Source: Moduliflexus sp964602655
GTDB lineage: Bacteria > Moduliflexota > Moduliflexia > Moduliflexales > Moduliflexaceae
Reading direction: 5' to 3'
DNA length: 55,707 nt
Assembly (NCBI GenBank): GCA_964602655.1
Contig: CAZRSF010000040.1
Span: forward strand, 1-55,707
The translations under genes were made by a program, and so were the position numbers. The notes beneath the pieces were generated by a model. That model saw only the letters and a program-made list of their open reading frames with translations, made no database searches and had not been told where the DNA came from. The first letter of the stretch is position 1. Each line of letters starts with the position of its first letter. This document shows positions 1-8,083 of the stretch, piece by piece.

Positions 1-32
1 GTGAGGTTTTTCATCAATTAGAGGGGTGAGTT

Positions 33-1055
33 ATGACCGAAAAAGTCGCGTTAGACTGGGGCAATCTTGGGTACGGATACACCCGCACGGATTACAATTA
101 CATGTCGTTCTGGAAAAATGGCGCGTGGGACGAGGGGCGGCTGACGGCGGAAAATACCGTGACGATCAGCATCGGCTCGGCGGCTTTGCATTATGGGCAG
201 GAATGTTTCGAAGGTTTGAAGGCGCAGACCGCTCGCGACGGCAAAATCTATCTGTTTCGCCCGGATCAGAATGCGAAACGGATGAGCGTCAGTGCGCGCG
301 GCATTTTGATGCCAGAAGTGCCGGAAGCGCGATTTATTGACGCCTGCCTTCAGCATGTCCGCGCCAATCTGCGCTGGGTTCCGCCGTATGGCACAGGCGC
401 AAGCTTTTATCTGCGTCCGTTCGAATTCGGGCATGGCGACAATCTCGGCGCAAAACCAGCGGATGAATATATTTTTTGCGTCTATGGCTCGCCGGTTGGT
501 CCGTATTTCAAAGGCGGCATGAAGCCGATTTCGATCTGCGTAGCGGATGTTGATCGCGCCGCGCCGCGTGGCACCGGGCATCTGAAAATCGGCGGCAACT
601 ACGCTGGCGGTTTGATGACGCGAGTGCTGGCGAAACAGGCGGGCTTTGACGATAACCTGTTTCTTGATCCGCAGACCCGCACGTTGATTGATGAACTCGG
701 CGGCGCGAACTTTTTCGGCGTGACGAAAGACGGCACGGTGGTGACGCCGGATTCCCCCTCGATTCTGCCCAGCATTACGCGCAAATCGGTGATGGAGATT
801 GCGCGAACCGTGCTGGGATTGAAGGTGGAAGAACGGCCTGTGCCGATTGCTGAAATCGCGGATTTCGTCGAAGCGGGCGCATGTGGCACGGCCTCGATTA
901 TCGCGCCGATTGGCAGCATCTTTTACAACGGGCAACGCTACGAATTTTCCGGCGGCAAAGAAGCTGGACCGATCACCAAACGCCTCTATGACGTATTAAC
1001 CGCCATGCAGCGCGGCGATCATCCCGCACCCGACGGCTGGCTGGTGGAAGTTTGA
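33..1055 (+). CDS. ilvE: branched-chain amino-acid aminotransferase
   Basis: A cytoplasmic PLP enzyme that exchanges the amino group between Leu/Ile/Val and 2-oxoglutarate, the last step of branched-chain amino-acid synthesis. The 340-residue product matches the longer, eukaryote-like BCAT subgroup in length. The expected Schiff-base lysine is K185 in GHLKIGGNYAG. The cofactor-loop glutamate is E221 in DELGGANFF. The GACGTAS stretch near residue 290 corresponds to the family's phosphate-binding GTGTA region. The start is supported by a GAGGGGTGAG ribosome-binding site just upstream. It converges with the patatin-like gene and has no visible link to the glycan genes, so it marks the locus edge. 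Confidence 0.95.
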   Translation: MTEKVALDWGNLGYGYTRTDYNYMSFWKNGAWDEGRLTAENTVTISIGSAALHYGQECFEGLKAQTARDGKIYLFRPDQNAKRMSVSARGILMPEVPEARFIDACLQHVRANLRWVPPYGTGASFYLRPFEFGHGDNLGAKPADEYIFCVYGSPVGPYFKGGMKPISICVADVDRAAPRGTGHLKIGGNYAGGLMTRVLAKQAGFDDNLFLDPQTRTLIDELGGANFFGVTKDGTVVTPDSPSILPSITRKSVMEIARTVLGLKVEERPVPIAEIADFVEAGACGTASIIAPIGSIFYNGQRYEFSGGKEAGPITKRLYDVLTAMQRGDHPAPDGWLVEV

Positions 1056-1080
1056 ACGAGAATCTCTCTTGAACACGAAC

Positions 1081-1100
1081 CCCGCCTCCTTCGGAGAGGC
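1081..1100. terminator. short GC-rich stem-loop after ilvE
   Basis: About 26 bases past the ilvE stop, the arms GCCTC (1084-1088) and GAGGC (1096-1100) can pair, with an imperfect CCC/GGG extension. No clear T-run follows, so a rho-independent terminator role is only possible. Confidence 0.3.
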
Positions 1101-1150
1101 AGGGCTGTTAAGTTCTTAATATCGCCCGGCGATCAATCGCCGGTCTCAAC

Positions 1151-1190
1151 GCGGAAGGACGCTGAAGCGCCCTGTTCAGCGTCCTTCCGC
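1151..1190. repeat. perfect 16-bp inverted repeat in the convergent gap
   Basis: Arms 1151-1166 and 1175-1190 are exact reverse complements (16 bp each, GCGGAAGGACGCTGAA and partner) around an 8-base loop. It lies between two convergent genes. No T-run follows on either strand. It may be a bidirectional transcription stop or a REP-like palindrome. Confidence 0.75.
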
Positions 1191-1209
1191 ACATGATGTG
1201 CTGCTGCCC

Positions 1210-1252
1210 TTCGACTCCGCTCAGGGTGGCGGTCATGGTGAGCGGAGTCGAA
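1210..1252. repeat. dispersed palindromic repeat, copy 1
   Basis: The arms TTCGACTCCGCTCA (1210-1223) and TGAGCGGAGTCGAA (1239-1252) are perfect 14-bp reverse complements around a 15-base loop. A diverged copy of the same element lies at 2293-2348, on the other side of the patatin gene. This shows it is a mobile or dispersed intergenic palindrome and not a gene-specific terminator. Confidence 0.75.
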
Positions 1253-1274
1253 TCAGGCTTGCCCCATCTTCATT

Positions 1275-1308
1275 AAGACCCTGTCACTCTTCGCAATAAC
1301 AGGTTCTT
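1275..1308 (-). terminator. stem-loop at the 3' end of the patatin gene
   Basis: The arms AAGACCCTGT (1275-1284) and ACAGGTTCTT (1299-1308) pair with one mismatch. On the minus strand the hairpin begins at the patatin stop codon. It could stop transcription, but it lacks a strong T-run. Confidence 0.35.
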
Positions 1309-2209
1309 ATTTCGCGTCTAACGCGCACAAGTACTCACGCGCCTTTTCATATCCGAAGGCGATCATTTTATCGGCCAGATCGAATTCCAGCGTTCCGCAG
1401 GCGTTTCTGGCGATTTCTACGACAAAATCAGGCGGATACGCCGCGAGTTTCTGCCGCGCAATCGCTTCTTGCATCGCATCGAAGGCTTGACTGGCCACCT
1501 CGTACATCCCGATATCTTCGACGGCGTTTTCGGGCTTTGCCGGTTGAATCACCGCTAAAAATTCGCCGATCTTTTTTTGAAACGCCGAGAGATTCGACGG
1601 CTTCTCTTCCATCTGTTTTTCCTCTGCCGCAACGTCTTTACAGTCTTTGGGACGGGCGCTCAGGTTGACGGCGATGGTGAGGTCGGTGTCGTCATGAAAG
1701 GTCGGGGCAATCGGCACGGGATTCAAAATGCCGCCATCAATGAGATATGCATCCCGGTAGAAATAGGGCGTAAAGAGAAACGGAATCGAAATCGAGGCGC
1801 GAATCGCATCGAAGAGCGACCCGGTATTGAGCCAGATTTCTTTCGAATGCGCGATGTCCGTCGCCACCGCCGTGAATGTGATCGGCAGGTCTTCGATCAA
1901 ACAATCGCCGATCAGGTCGCTGAGGGTCTTCATCAGGCGGTCGCCCTTGACGAATCCGCTTTTGGAGAATGAGAAGTCCATGTAGGTCAGAATATCGAGC
2001 CTGGTAATGGCGCGCACCCATTGCTCGAATTCATCGAGTTTGCCGGTCGCGTAAATTCCGCCGACTAACGCTCCCATCGAACAGCCTGAAACCGAGCGGA
2101 TCTGGTAGCCATGTTCTTCAAGCCAGTGAATAATGCCGATATGCGCCAATCCGCGCGCCCCGCCGCTGCCGAGGACCAATGAAACGGTGTTGTTATTGTT
2201 GTTTGACAT
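1307..2209 (-). CDS. patatin-like phospholipase (RssA/NTE-type)
   Basis: A predicted serine lipid acyl hydrolase of 300 residues, the size of bacterial RssA-type patatins. All family blocks are present: oxyanion loop GSGGARG (residues 14-20), nucleophile elbow GCSMG with S44, and the dyad Asp in DGG (D158). There is no signal peptide; the N-terminus is a run of Asn residues and then the Rossmann-like core, so it is probably cytoplasmic or at the inner membrane face. The substrate cannot be read from sequence. The start has an AAGGAT ribosome-binding site on the minus strand. It is the only minus-strand gene in the window and is bracketed by palindromic repeats. Confidence 0.9.
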   Translation of the reverse strand: MSNNNNNTVSLVLGSGGARGLAHIGIIHWLEEHGYQIRSVSGCSMGALVGGIYATGKLDEFEQWVRAITRLDILTYMDFSFSKSGFVKGDRLMKTLSDLIGDCLIEDLPITFTAVATDIAHSKEIWLNTGSLFDAIRASISIPFLFTPYFYRDAYLIDGGILNPVPIAPTFHDDTDLTIAVNLSARPKDCKDVAAEEKQMEEKPSNLSAFQKKIGEFLAVIQPAKPENAVEDIGMYEVASQAFDAMQEAIARQKLAAYPPDFVVEIARNACGTLEFDLADKMIAFGYEKAREYLCALDAK

Positions 2210-2222
2210 ATGATCCTTAAAG

Positions 2223-2237
2223 AACCCTGTCAGGGTT
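2223..2237. promoter_or_regulatory. 7-1-7 palindrome upstream of the patatin gene
   Basis: AACCCTG, one base, then CAGGGTT forms a perfect 7-bp palindrome ending 14 bases before the minus-strand ATG. The position suits an operator or a leader hairpin. The ACCCTGTCA core also resembles the stem at 1275-1308, so it may instead be repeat-derived. Confidence 0.35.
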
Positions 2238-2292
2238 TCATGAGTGTTAAAAATTTAATTCGCAGGACTTCCGCAAAATTTTTGGAACATCC

Positions 2293-2348
2293 TTCGACGT
2301 CGCTCAGGATGACGGGCGATCCGAGATGTCATGTTGAGCGGAGTCGAA
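2293..2348. repeat. dispersed palindromic repeat, copy 2
   Basis: The 21-base arms 2293-2313 and 2328-2348 are reverse complements with four mismatches, sharing TTCGAC, CGCTCA and ATGAC blocks with each other. The right arm carries the same TGAGCGGAGTCGAA block as copy 1 at 1239-1252. The two copies bracket the patatin gene. Confidence 0.7.
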
Positions 2349-2614
2349 ACATGACGTGTCCGAAAAAACGGAGGCGATGAATGCCGTCAAGGGTCTTACA
2401 GTGTCAATACACCGGCATCATGCGATAATATCTGAAACTCGATTGGCTTTTTACAGCAGGGAGGAATCTCTGACAAGTTTTTTCTGCGATTTTTATTCCG
2501 ACGGGCTGTCTTGCGGATTGAGGCATCACGTCGGCTATGCGAATGGGTAGGGTTCCCCGACCTGAAAGGGCAAAGGAATACAGCCTGGGGATAATGAACA
2601 TTCAATAACTGATG

Positions 2615-2641
2615 TTGCGTACCCCATCCCTGTCCCATAAT
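2615..2641 (+). promoter_or_regulatory. weak candidate promoter for the glycan locus
   Basis: CATAAT (2636-2641) matches the -10 consensus at five of six bases. TTGCGT (2615-2620) is a partial -35, but the spacing is only 15 bp. A perfect TTGACA lies further on at 2692-2697 without a good -10. Listed because a long same-strand gene run begins just downstream. Confidence 0.2.
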
Positions 2642-2727
2642 TTAAAACGATATGCTTACCCAGCGGTTTCTCAGGGAAAAACGATTTTTTCTTGACAAAG
2701 AAGCGTCGGAACTTGTGAGTCGTTGCC

Positions 2728-5337
2728 ATGTTACAGCAACGTCTGACAATGATGATTCGACGTCTCAGCCCATACGCCACTCGCGCCCTGTTCGGCGTTC
2801 TTGCCGCGCTGCTCGCGCTGCTGCCGCTGAATGATCGGAACTTTCGCCCGTTGCGCAATAAGGCGGAGTGGAAAACGGATGCCAATTACAGCAAGGCCGG
2901 AGCGCGGTTTGCAGTGGATCGCGATCTGGAAACCTGGTGGTCATCGTATTATGCGATGACGTTCGGAATGTGGATGCAGGTTGATGTCGGTAAGCCAGTC
3001 ACGCTGAATGGCATTGTCTTGCATGTGAAGAAGGCGGATAAAGAGGCGCAACCCAAAGAATGGGTCGTCAAAGTCTCGCGCGACGGCAAGGAATGGCGCT
3101 CTGCCAGAACTCGCGACGGCGCGATTGATGGCACGTTGCTGCTGATTCCGTTCGAGGCAGTCTCCGCGCAATATGTGCAGATTATTCAGACATCCATCGC
3201 AACGACGCCGTCCCCCTGGCGCATTTACGAACTCGACCTGCTGCAACCTGCCGTCCCCTGGCAATTCGCGCGTTCCACGCTGATCAGCGTGATTATCGGC
3301 TGGCTCTGTATCATGATCGCCGTCTTTGTTTTCAGGCAGCGTTCGCTCTGTTTCCCCTTGCACAGCCGTTTCGCCTTTTCAGAACCCGCGACGCCGGTCA
3401 ACGCGCTTGTGGCGACTGTCATCATTGCCGCCGTGATGGTGATCGGGTGGGGCTTGAGCGTCTATCAGGTCGAATACGATGCGTTGTCCGCGCACGAATC
3501 CCAGTATGTCAGACCGACGGCGTTCGACAGGCATTCGACGGGAGAATGGATTCTCGCCTATTTCCACCATAGCAAAACCGGCGCGTACTGGCTGAGTCTG
3601 TTGGCCGTTCGCCTGACACATGATCTGTGTCAGAGTCAACTTGCCGCGTTCCGGCTGATTCCCGCGCTCTTCGGCGTCGGCTCGATGCTCTTGCTTTTTT
3701 TGACATGGCGCGCTGTTTCGCAAAGCCGGTTGGCGATCTGGGAAGCGCTCGTCGCCGCCGCGATGTTCGGATTCGCGGGATGGACAATTCTTCTGCATCG
3801 GACCGGCGATTTTTCCGCCGCATTGATCTTCTGGCTGCTGCTTGAAGTATGGCTGAGTCATCAGGCGTTGCATGGCCGGCATTCCTCCTGGCTCTTCGGC
3901 GTGTTCAGCATTGTGTCCGTACTCGGCATCTGTTTTCATCCGGGGCTGCTGTTGTTCCCGGTCGGCGTGTGTGTCTTCGAGGTGTGGCATCTCTGGCTCT
4001 GCGCGTATGCGCCGAACTGGTTGCAATCGAGCCATTTACAGGCGTATCGCCTGCCGAATCGGATTCGGAAGATCGCGGCGTATCTTGTCGCGCTACTTCC
4101 TATGCTGGCGTATGGGATGTTTGCTGTCAGCGACAAATCGCAACTTTTCCAGATCGCGCCCGCCAACGTTGGCATGGCGGTCAGCGAATTTTCTGACGCT
4201 CTGCGCGGTTCCGGACTGTCCGGCATTGCAGCCATGATATTTTTCAGCATGGCGACGCTCGGCCTGGTCTATTTTCTGAGCGAACGGAGTCACGGCGAAT
4301 GGTTTTTCATGACGAGCGGCAGCATATTTGCCATCTGTTTAGCGCTCGCGTCGCCGGAATATCATCACGCAGCCAGCGCGGTGCTGCTTCTGCTGCTGAC
4401 GATGCTCTGCGCCAAAGGCGCGACTGGAACTGTCGCCTTCCTGACACCGCGTCACGCGGAACGTCCGAGGCAAACGCTTTTTGCGCTTTGCCTTGTTCTG
4501 CTCGCGGGATATATGGGCGTTGCCGCCGCAAATACGTTGTTCTGGGGTAGCGCTCGTGTTCCCTACGATTCGCAGGCGTATGCGGAACAGCAGACGCGCC
4601 GCCGACTTCGGACGCTGACCGAGGCGATTCATGCCGACCCTAACGACTGCAAGACGATTGCCGCATTTACCGAACAAGACAAGGAGATGCTTGCCAGCAT
4701 GTATCGTTTGCCGGTTGGCGTCGCGCAGTTTCAGGACTTGCGCCGCGTGGCGAAACAAGGCATTTTCGTGACCTATCTTGCCGCCGATGCGATCTCAGCG
4801 GCTCGTCCAGAGGTCGCCGATTTTTTGCGGGAATACTATAATGAACTCGGCGCAAGCGCGCCCCTGACAATCTATCATGTTCGCGACGAATTTCGCAACC
4901 AGCCGCAGCGCTATTATCCCGACGATTTATTTGCGAACACCGGGCGTACCGTGCAAGACGCTGCTGCTGTGCGCGAAATCGCGCGCGAGGCCACCGTCGC
5001 CGATTCACCGGGTTTGTTGAGCTTCGGCCCGTTTTGCCGGGTGTGCCAGCCGGGGCGCTACCTTGCCCGTTTTGCGTTGCGCATCAACGAACCGGCGGAT
5101 GAGGCCGTTGCCACGTTAAGCGTTGTCGAAGGCAACGCCGAACTTCCCGGACGGAAAACGCTGACTGGCCGCGACCTGTTTCCGGCAGGAAAATATCATC
5201 TGATTGATCTTCCGTTTACGGTTGATTTTTCGGATGCCCCGGCCTATCGGATGAAACGTTATCAATTTTTTACGCAAACGACCGGCAATGCCGACACACG
5301 CTTGAATTATATCGAATTGCAACATGATAACCCATAA
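2728..5337 (+). CDS. polytopic GT-C-type glycosyltransferase with N-terminal discoidin domain
   Basis: A large membrane protein (869 aa), predicted to transfer a sugar from a polyprenyl-phosphate donor outside the inner membrane. One N-terminal membrane segment (about 18-35) is followed by an F5/8 type C (discoidin) carbohydrate-binding domain (about 45-172: TWWSS, MQVDVG, EWVVKVSRDGKEW). A long multi-pass region starts near 184. An acidic D251/E257 stretch in the first extracytoplasmic loop (DALSAHESQY) sits where GT-C enzymes keep a catalytic acid. The last 200 or so residues form a soluble region ending in another beta-rich stretch. The start may be ATG 2728 or the ATG pair at 2749/2752; no strong ribosome-binding site decides. 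It is 18 bases from the next gene. Donor and acceptor are unknown. Confidence 0.75.
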   Translation: MLQQRLTMMIRRLSPYATRALFGVLAALLALLPLNDRNFRPLRNKAEWKTDANYSKAGARFAVDRDLETWWSSYYAMTFGMWMQVDVGKPVTLNGIVLHVKKADKEAQPKEWVVKVSRDGKEWRSARTRDGAIDGTLLLIPFEAVSAQYVQIIQTSIATTPSPWRIYELDLLQPAVPWQFARSTLISVIIGWLCIMIAVFVFRQRSLCFPLHSRFAFSEPATPVNALVATVIIAAVMVIGWGLSVYQVEYDALSAHESQYVRPTAFDRHSTGEWILAYFHHSKTGAYWLSLLAVRLTHDLCQSQLAAFRLIPALFGVGSMLLLFLTWRAVSQSRLAIWEALVAAAMFGFAGWTILLHRTGDFSAALIFWLLLEVWLSHQALHGRHSSWLFGVFSIVSVLGICFHPGLLLFPVGVCVFEVWHLWLCAYAPNWLQSSHLQAYRLPNRIRKIAAYLVALLPMLAYGMFAVSDKSQLFQIAPANVGMAVSEFSDALRGSGLSGIAAMIFFSMATLGLVYFLSERSHGEWFFMTSGSIFAICLALASPEYHHAASAVLLLLLTMLCAKGATGTVAFLTPRHAERPRQTLFALCLVLLAGYMGVAAANTLFWGSARVPYDSQAYAEQQTRRRLRTLTEAIHADPNDCKTIAAFTEQDKEMLASMYRLPVGVAQFQDLRRVAKQGIFVTYLAADAISAARPEVADFLREYYNELGASAPLTIYHVRDEFRNQPQRYYPDDLFANTGRTVQDAAAVREIAREATVADSPGLLSFGPFCRVCQPGRYLARFALRINEPADEAVATLSVVEGNAELPGRKTLTGRDLFPAGKYHLIDLPFTVDFSDAPAYRMKRYQFFTQTTGNADTRLNYIELQHDNP

Positions 5338-5355
5338 AAATCGCGCATCCTCTCT

Positions 5356-8016
5356 ATGGAATCTCTCAATATGATCACGTTCGAAACAGATCGCATCCTG
5401 ACATTCGCGCTTTGCGGATTCGCCTTGATTCTCTGGTGGTGTTCGCCGTTATTTCTGAAACGGGCGACGTGGAGATCATGGTATCGGCTTGCCATGTTCG
5501 GCGCGTTGGCAGGTGTTGTTGTCGCCATCGTTTTTTCCTGGTGGAGGCTTGAACGCGGATTAACGCGCACCTATTATCCTTCGATATATTTTTCAGGAAT
5601 GCCTGCGAAAAATAGCCTTCGAAACGATAGAATCGTCAATTTCGATACCAGCGATTTCTATGATTGGGAAGAATTTTCAGGAAGCCCGTTCAGTGTAAGA
5701 TGGGAAGGCGTGATTTATCTTCCTTCGGAGGCGCATATCCCCGTAATCGAATCGTCATGCCTGACATCGCTGAAAATTGACGACGCACTGATTCGAATTC
5801 CCCCTGCGTCTCTTGATGTCGGCGCTCCCGAAGGCCGTAAAGGATTGGGAAGCGGGTGGTCATACGACGAAACATCGTCCAAGACTCAGCAAACATTTGT
5901 CTGGAGTTCCGACGATGCTTCCGATATTTACTTAGGAGTGAGCGCGATATCGGATATGCTGTTGACATTTCGTGCCGTTGCGTTCGATTATCCCAATAGT
6001 CCCGTTCAACAGGTCGAAGTGGCGGTCAATGGAACCGTGCTTGATACGGTCGCCATGCCAAAAGAATGGCAGTGGGATACGTACACCGTCGCGATTCCGC
6101 AATCAATCTTCCAGCAAGGAATAGACGGCATTGCATGGATTCGATTTCGTTATTCGAACGCCGAGCGTCCTGCTGAGATTATCGAGGGCGCTCAGGAGAC
6201 CAGAAAACTTGCGATTGCGCTTGATTCGATCAGTGTGACACCTGCGCGCGAAACGGCTGCGGCAACGACGCCCCCGTCGGTGTCTCCGGGATTTCATCGG
6301 ATGACGCTGCTTGCGCAAAGCGATGGCGCTGCGCCATTCATTCGTTTAGGGTGGACGGTCGGAAGAAATACCCCCGTTTCTTTGATTCCCGAAGACCATT
6401 TATTTCCTGAAGACACCGGAACACTGAAACATATCGAACAACGATTGCGATGGGAACGCATCGTCTTCAACCTCTTGTTCTTTGTGAAATTGCTTGTTCT
6501 CCTTGTGGTCGCGGCGATACTTCCGATCAGGCTTGCTCCGTATGCGAACGCATCCGGGATGGCTCGATTGCGCCGCTATCTTGACACGCATATTCGGGCG
6601 AAATGGCGCGCTGCCGTTCTTCGCGGCGTTCGCGCCGTCAGCACGGTAAACGCGGCGAACTTTTCGGGGCGATATGACGTGTGGCTCATTGCGGCGCTCC
6701 GTCCGTTGCTGTTTTTGGCGTATTTCAGGATGGAAAAATTTTTTCTGTATGCCTGGGATGACCAGCACGGCTATTTTGCCGTCGCTATGGGACTCATCAA
6801 ACTCGATCCGATTGTCGAACGGTTCACGTTCGGGTTTCCGGTCTTGCTGCTTCCGTTCATCAAAATATTCAACCCAACGGATTTCAGCGAGATTGTCCTG
6901 CCGTTTTCGATCTTCAATGCGGCTGTGTTAGGCACACTCGGTATTTATTTCGTGTATCGGATTACCATTTTACTTGTCAACGACCGCTATGCCGCCAGAA
7001 TCGCCACCCTGCTCTATGTGATTCACCCATTTTTTCCGCTCTTCGCCAAAACGAGACAGAACGCGATTTATCTCGATCCGGTCTATTGGGGCGATATTGT
7101 CGGCTGGAACATGACCAGCGATCAGGTCAGCGTCATCTTCCTGCTGTTGGCGATCTTCCTCTTTCTCAAATACATGACATCGAGTAACGGCATGATCCTC
7201 GCTGGTGCTGCGTTAGGTTACGCCGGGCTGATACGGATGCCGAGTCTGGCGATTCTTCTCGCGTTGCTTTATCTCGGATTTCTGCACCGCATTTCATGGA
7301 AACAGTATCTCATCTTGTTTGTCAGCATGGGCGTGGTCTTATCGCCGCAATTGCTCTATAATTGGCACTATTTCGGCAGCCCGCTCACCTTCGGTTATAC
7401 CGCGCTCAAACATATCAAAGCGTTCTGGACGCCGAGTCTTGTGCCACAACAATTGGCGACGATTCTGTGGGATCACGCCGCATTGTTCGTCATCTTCGTG
7501 ACGACGTTTCTGATTTACGCGCATCGCAAAATCGGCGGGTTCCTGATTCTGTGGGTCGCCGTGTTTACGACATATTACGCCGGTTATGAAGCGTTATATA
7601 ACGATCCGATCCGGTTTCTGCTGCCGATTCGCCCGGCGTTGTGCATCGGCGCGGGAATCCTTCTGGCATCCGGGAAAGATGTGATCGAACGCTGTTTTCT
7701 CTTCGCGAGTCTGCTGCTCTTGCTACTCGTGAATTCGTATCGAGCGACGCTCTCGCTGCCATCGGATATGATTCCGACGGCATTTGCGATCTTGGGCGTG
7801 TTGTTTGTGAGCTTCGGCATCCTCTTGCGCGTTCGCGGGATTGTTCTGGCTTCTCTCTGCCTCTATATCGTCTGCGCTTTGCATCTGCTGAAACTCTCTG
7901 TTCCCGCCTGGGGAGTGCTTGCAACGATCATCTTTTTGATCAACCTTGCGCAGTTGAAACGGTGGGGACAATTCGCGCCGTACGAACCTGTCGGAGATGG
8001 AGAGTCCGCCCGATGA
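5356..8016 (+). CDS. polytopic GT-C-type protein with split PA14-like extracytoplasmic domain (paralogue 1)
   Basis: 886 residues. After membrane segments near 15-32 and 44-62 comes the first half of a PA14-like fold (about 68-147: LTRTYYP, FSVRWEGVIYLP, LKIDDALI). A beta-sandwich-like stretch follows (about 165-295: TFVWSSDD, VEVAVNGTVLD). Next is what looks like the last PA14 strands (about 309-351: GFHRMTLLAQSDG, IRLGW, LIPEDHLFP). The GT-C membrane region starts near 370, with an AWDDQH motif (D468/D469) in its first large loop, the usual place of the GT-C acidic residues. The whole order is shared with the protein at 10003-12615. The start could also be ATG 5371, where MITFETDR aligns with the paralogue. 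Substrate unknown. Confidence 0.75.
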   Translation: MESLNMITFETDRILTFALCGFALILWWCSPLFLKRATWRSWYRLAMFGALAGVVVAIVFSWWRLERGLTRTYYPSIYFSGMPAKNSLRNDRIVNFDTSDFYDWEEFSGSPFSVRWEGVIYLPSEAHIPVIESSCLTSLKIDDALIRIPPASLDVGAPEGRKGLGSGWSYDETSSKTQQTFVWSSDDASDIYLGVSAISDMLLTFRAVAFDYPNSPVQQVEVAVNGTVLDTVAMPKEWQWDTYTVAIPQSIFQQGIDGIAWIRFRYSNAERPAEIIEGAQETRKLAIALDSISVTPARETAAATTPPSVSPGFHRMTLLAQSDGAAPFIRLGWTVGRNTPVSLIPEDHLFPEDTGTLKHIEQRLRWERIVFNLLFFVKLLVLLVVAAILPIRLAPYANASGMARLRRYLDTHIRAKWRAAVLRGVRAVSTVNAANFSGRYDVWLIAALRPLLFLAYFRMEKFFLYAWDDQHGYFAVAMGLIKLDPIVERFTFGFPVLLLPFIKIFNPTDFSEIVLPFSIFNAAVLGTLGIYFVYRITILLVNDRYAARIATLLYVIHPFFPLFAKTRQNAIYLDPVYWGDIVGWNMTSDQVSVIFLLLAIFLFLKYMTSSNGMILAGAALGYAGLIRMPSLAILLALLYLGFLHRISWKQYLILFVSMGVVLSPQLLYNWHYFGSPLTFGYTALKHIKAFWTPSLVPQQLATILWDHAALFVIFVTTFLIYAHRKIGGFLILWVAVFTTYYAGYEALYNDPIRFLLPIRPALCIGAGILLASGKDVIERCFLFASLLLLLLVNSYRATLSLPSDMIPTAFAILGVLFVSFGILLRVRGIVLASLCLYIVCALHLLKLSVPAWGVLATIIFLINLAQLKRWGQFAPYEPVGDGESAR

Positions 8017-8083
8017 GCAGGCGATCCATGAATATGCTGTCACTCTCTTTCTCATGCCGTATGGCGATAAAAAACGATTTGAT

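Larger units (their letters stand above)
2210..2727. other. 518-bp gap between patatin gene and first GT-C gene
   Basis: This divergent gap holds the small palindrome at 2223-2237, a copy of the dispersed repeat at 2293-2348 and a possible promoter near 2615-2641. Short open frames occur on both strands (for example 2356-2550, 64 codons), but none has a convincing ribosome-binding site, recognisable motif or neighbour coupling. I see no supported gene here. Confidence 0.6.

Noticed and set aside
51..935. 294-codon minus-strand open frame opposite ilvE
   Set aside because: It is the antisense shadow of a clearly conserved aminotransferase; Arg/His-rich composition, no motif, no ribosome-binding site.
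2356..2550. 64-codon frame in the gap before the first GT-C gene
   Set aside because: It starts beside a repeat copy and has no ribosome-binding site, family motif or coupling to a neighbour.
2692..2720. Perfect TTGACA -35 just before the first GT-C gene
   Set aside because: No acceptable -10 hexamer occurs at 16-18 bases; GTGAGT at the expected place does not fit.
3379..4035. 218-codon minus-strand open frame opposite the first GT-C gene
   Set aside because: Charged, low-complexity-like composition typical of antisense frames; the + strand frame encodes membrane segments.
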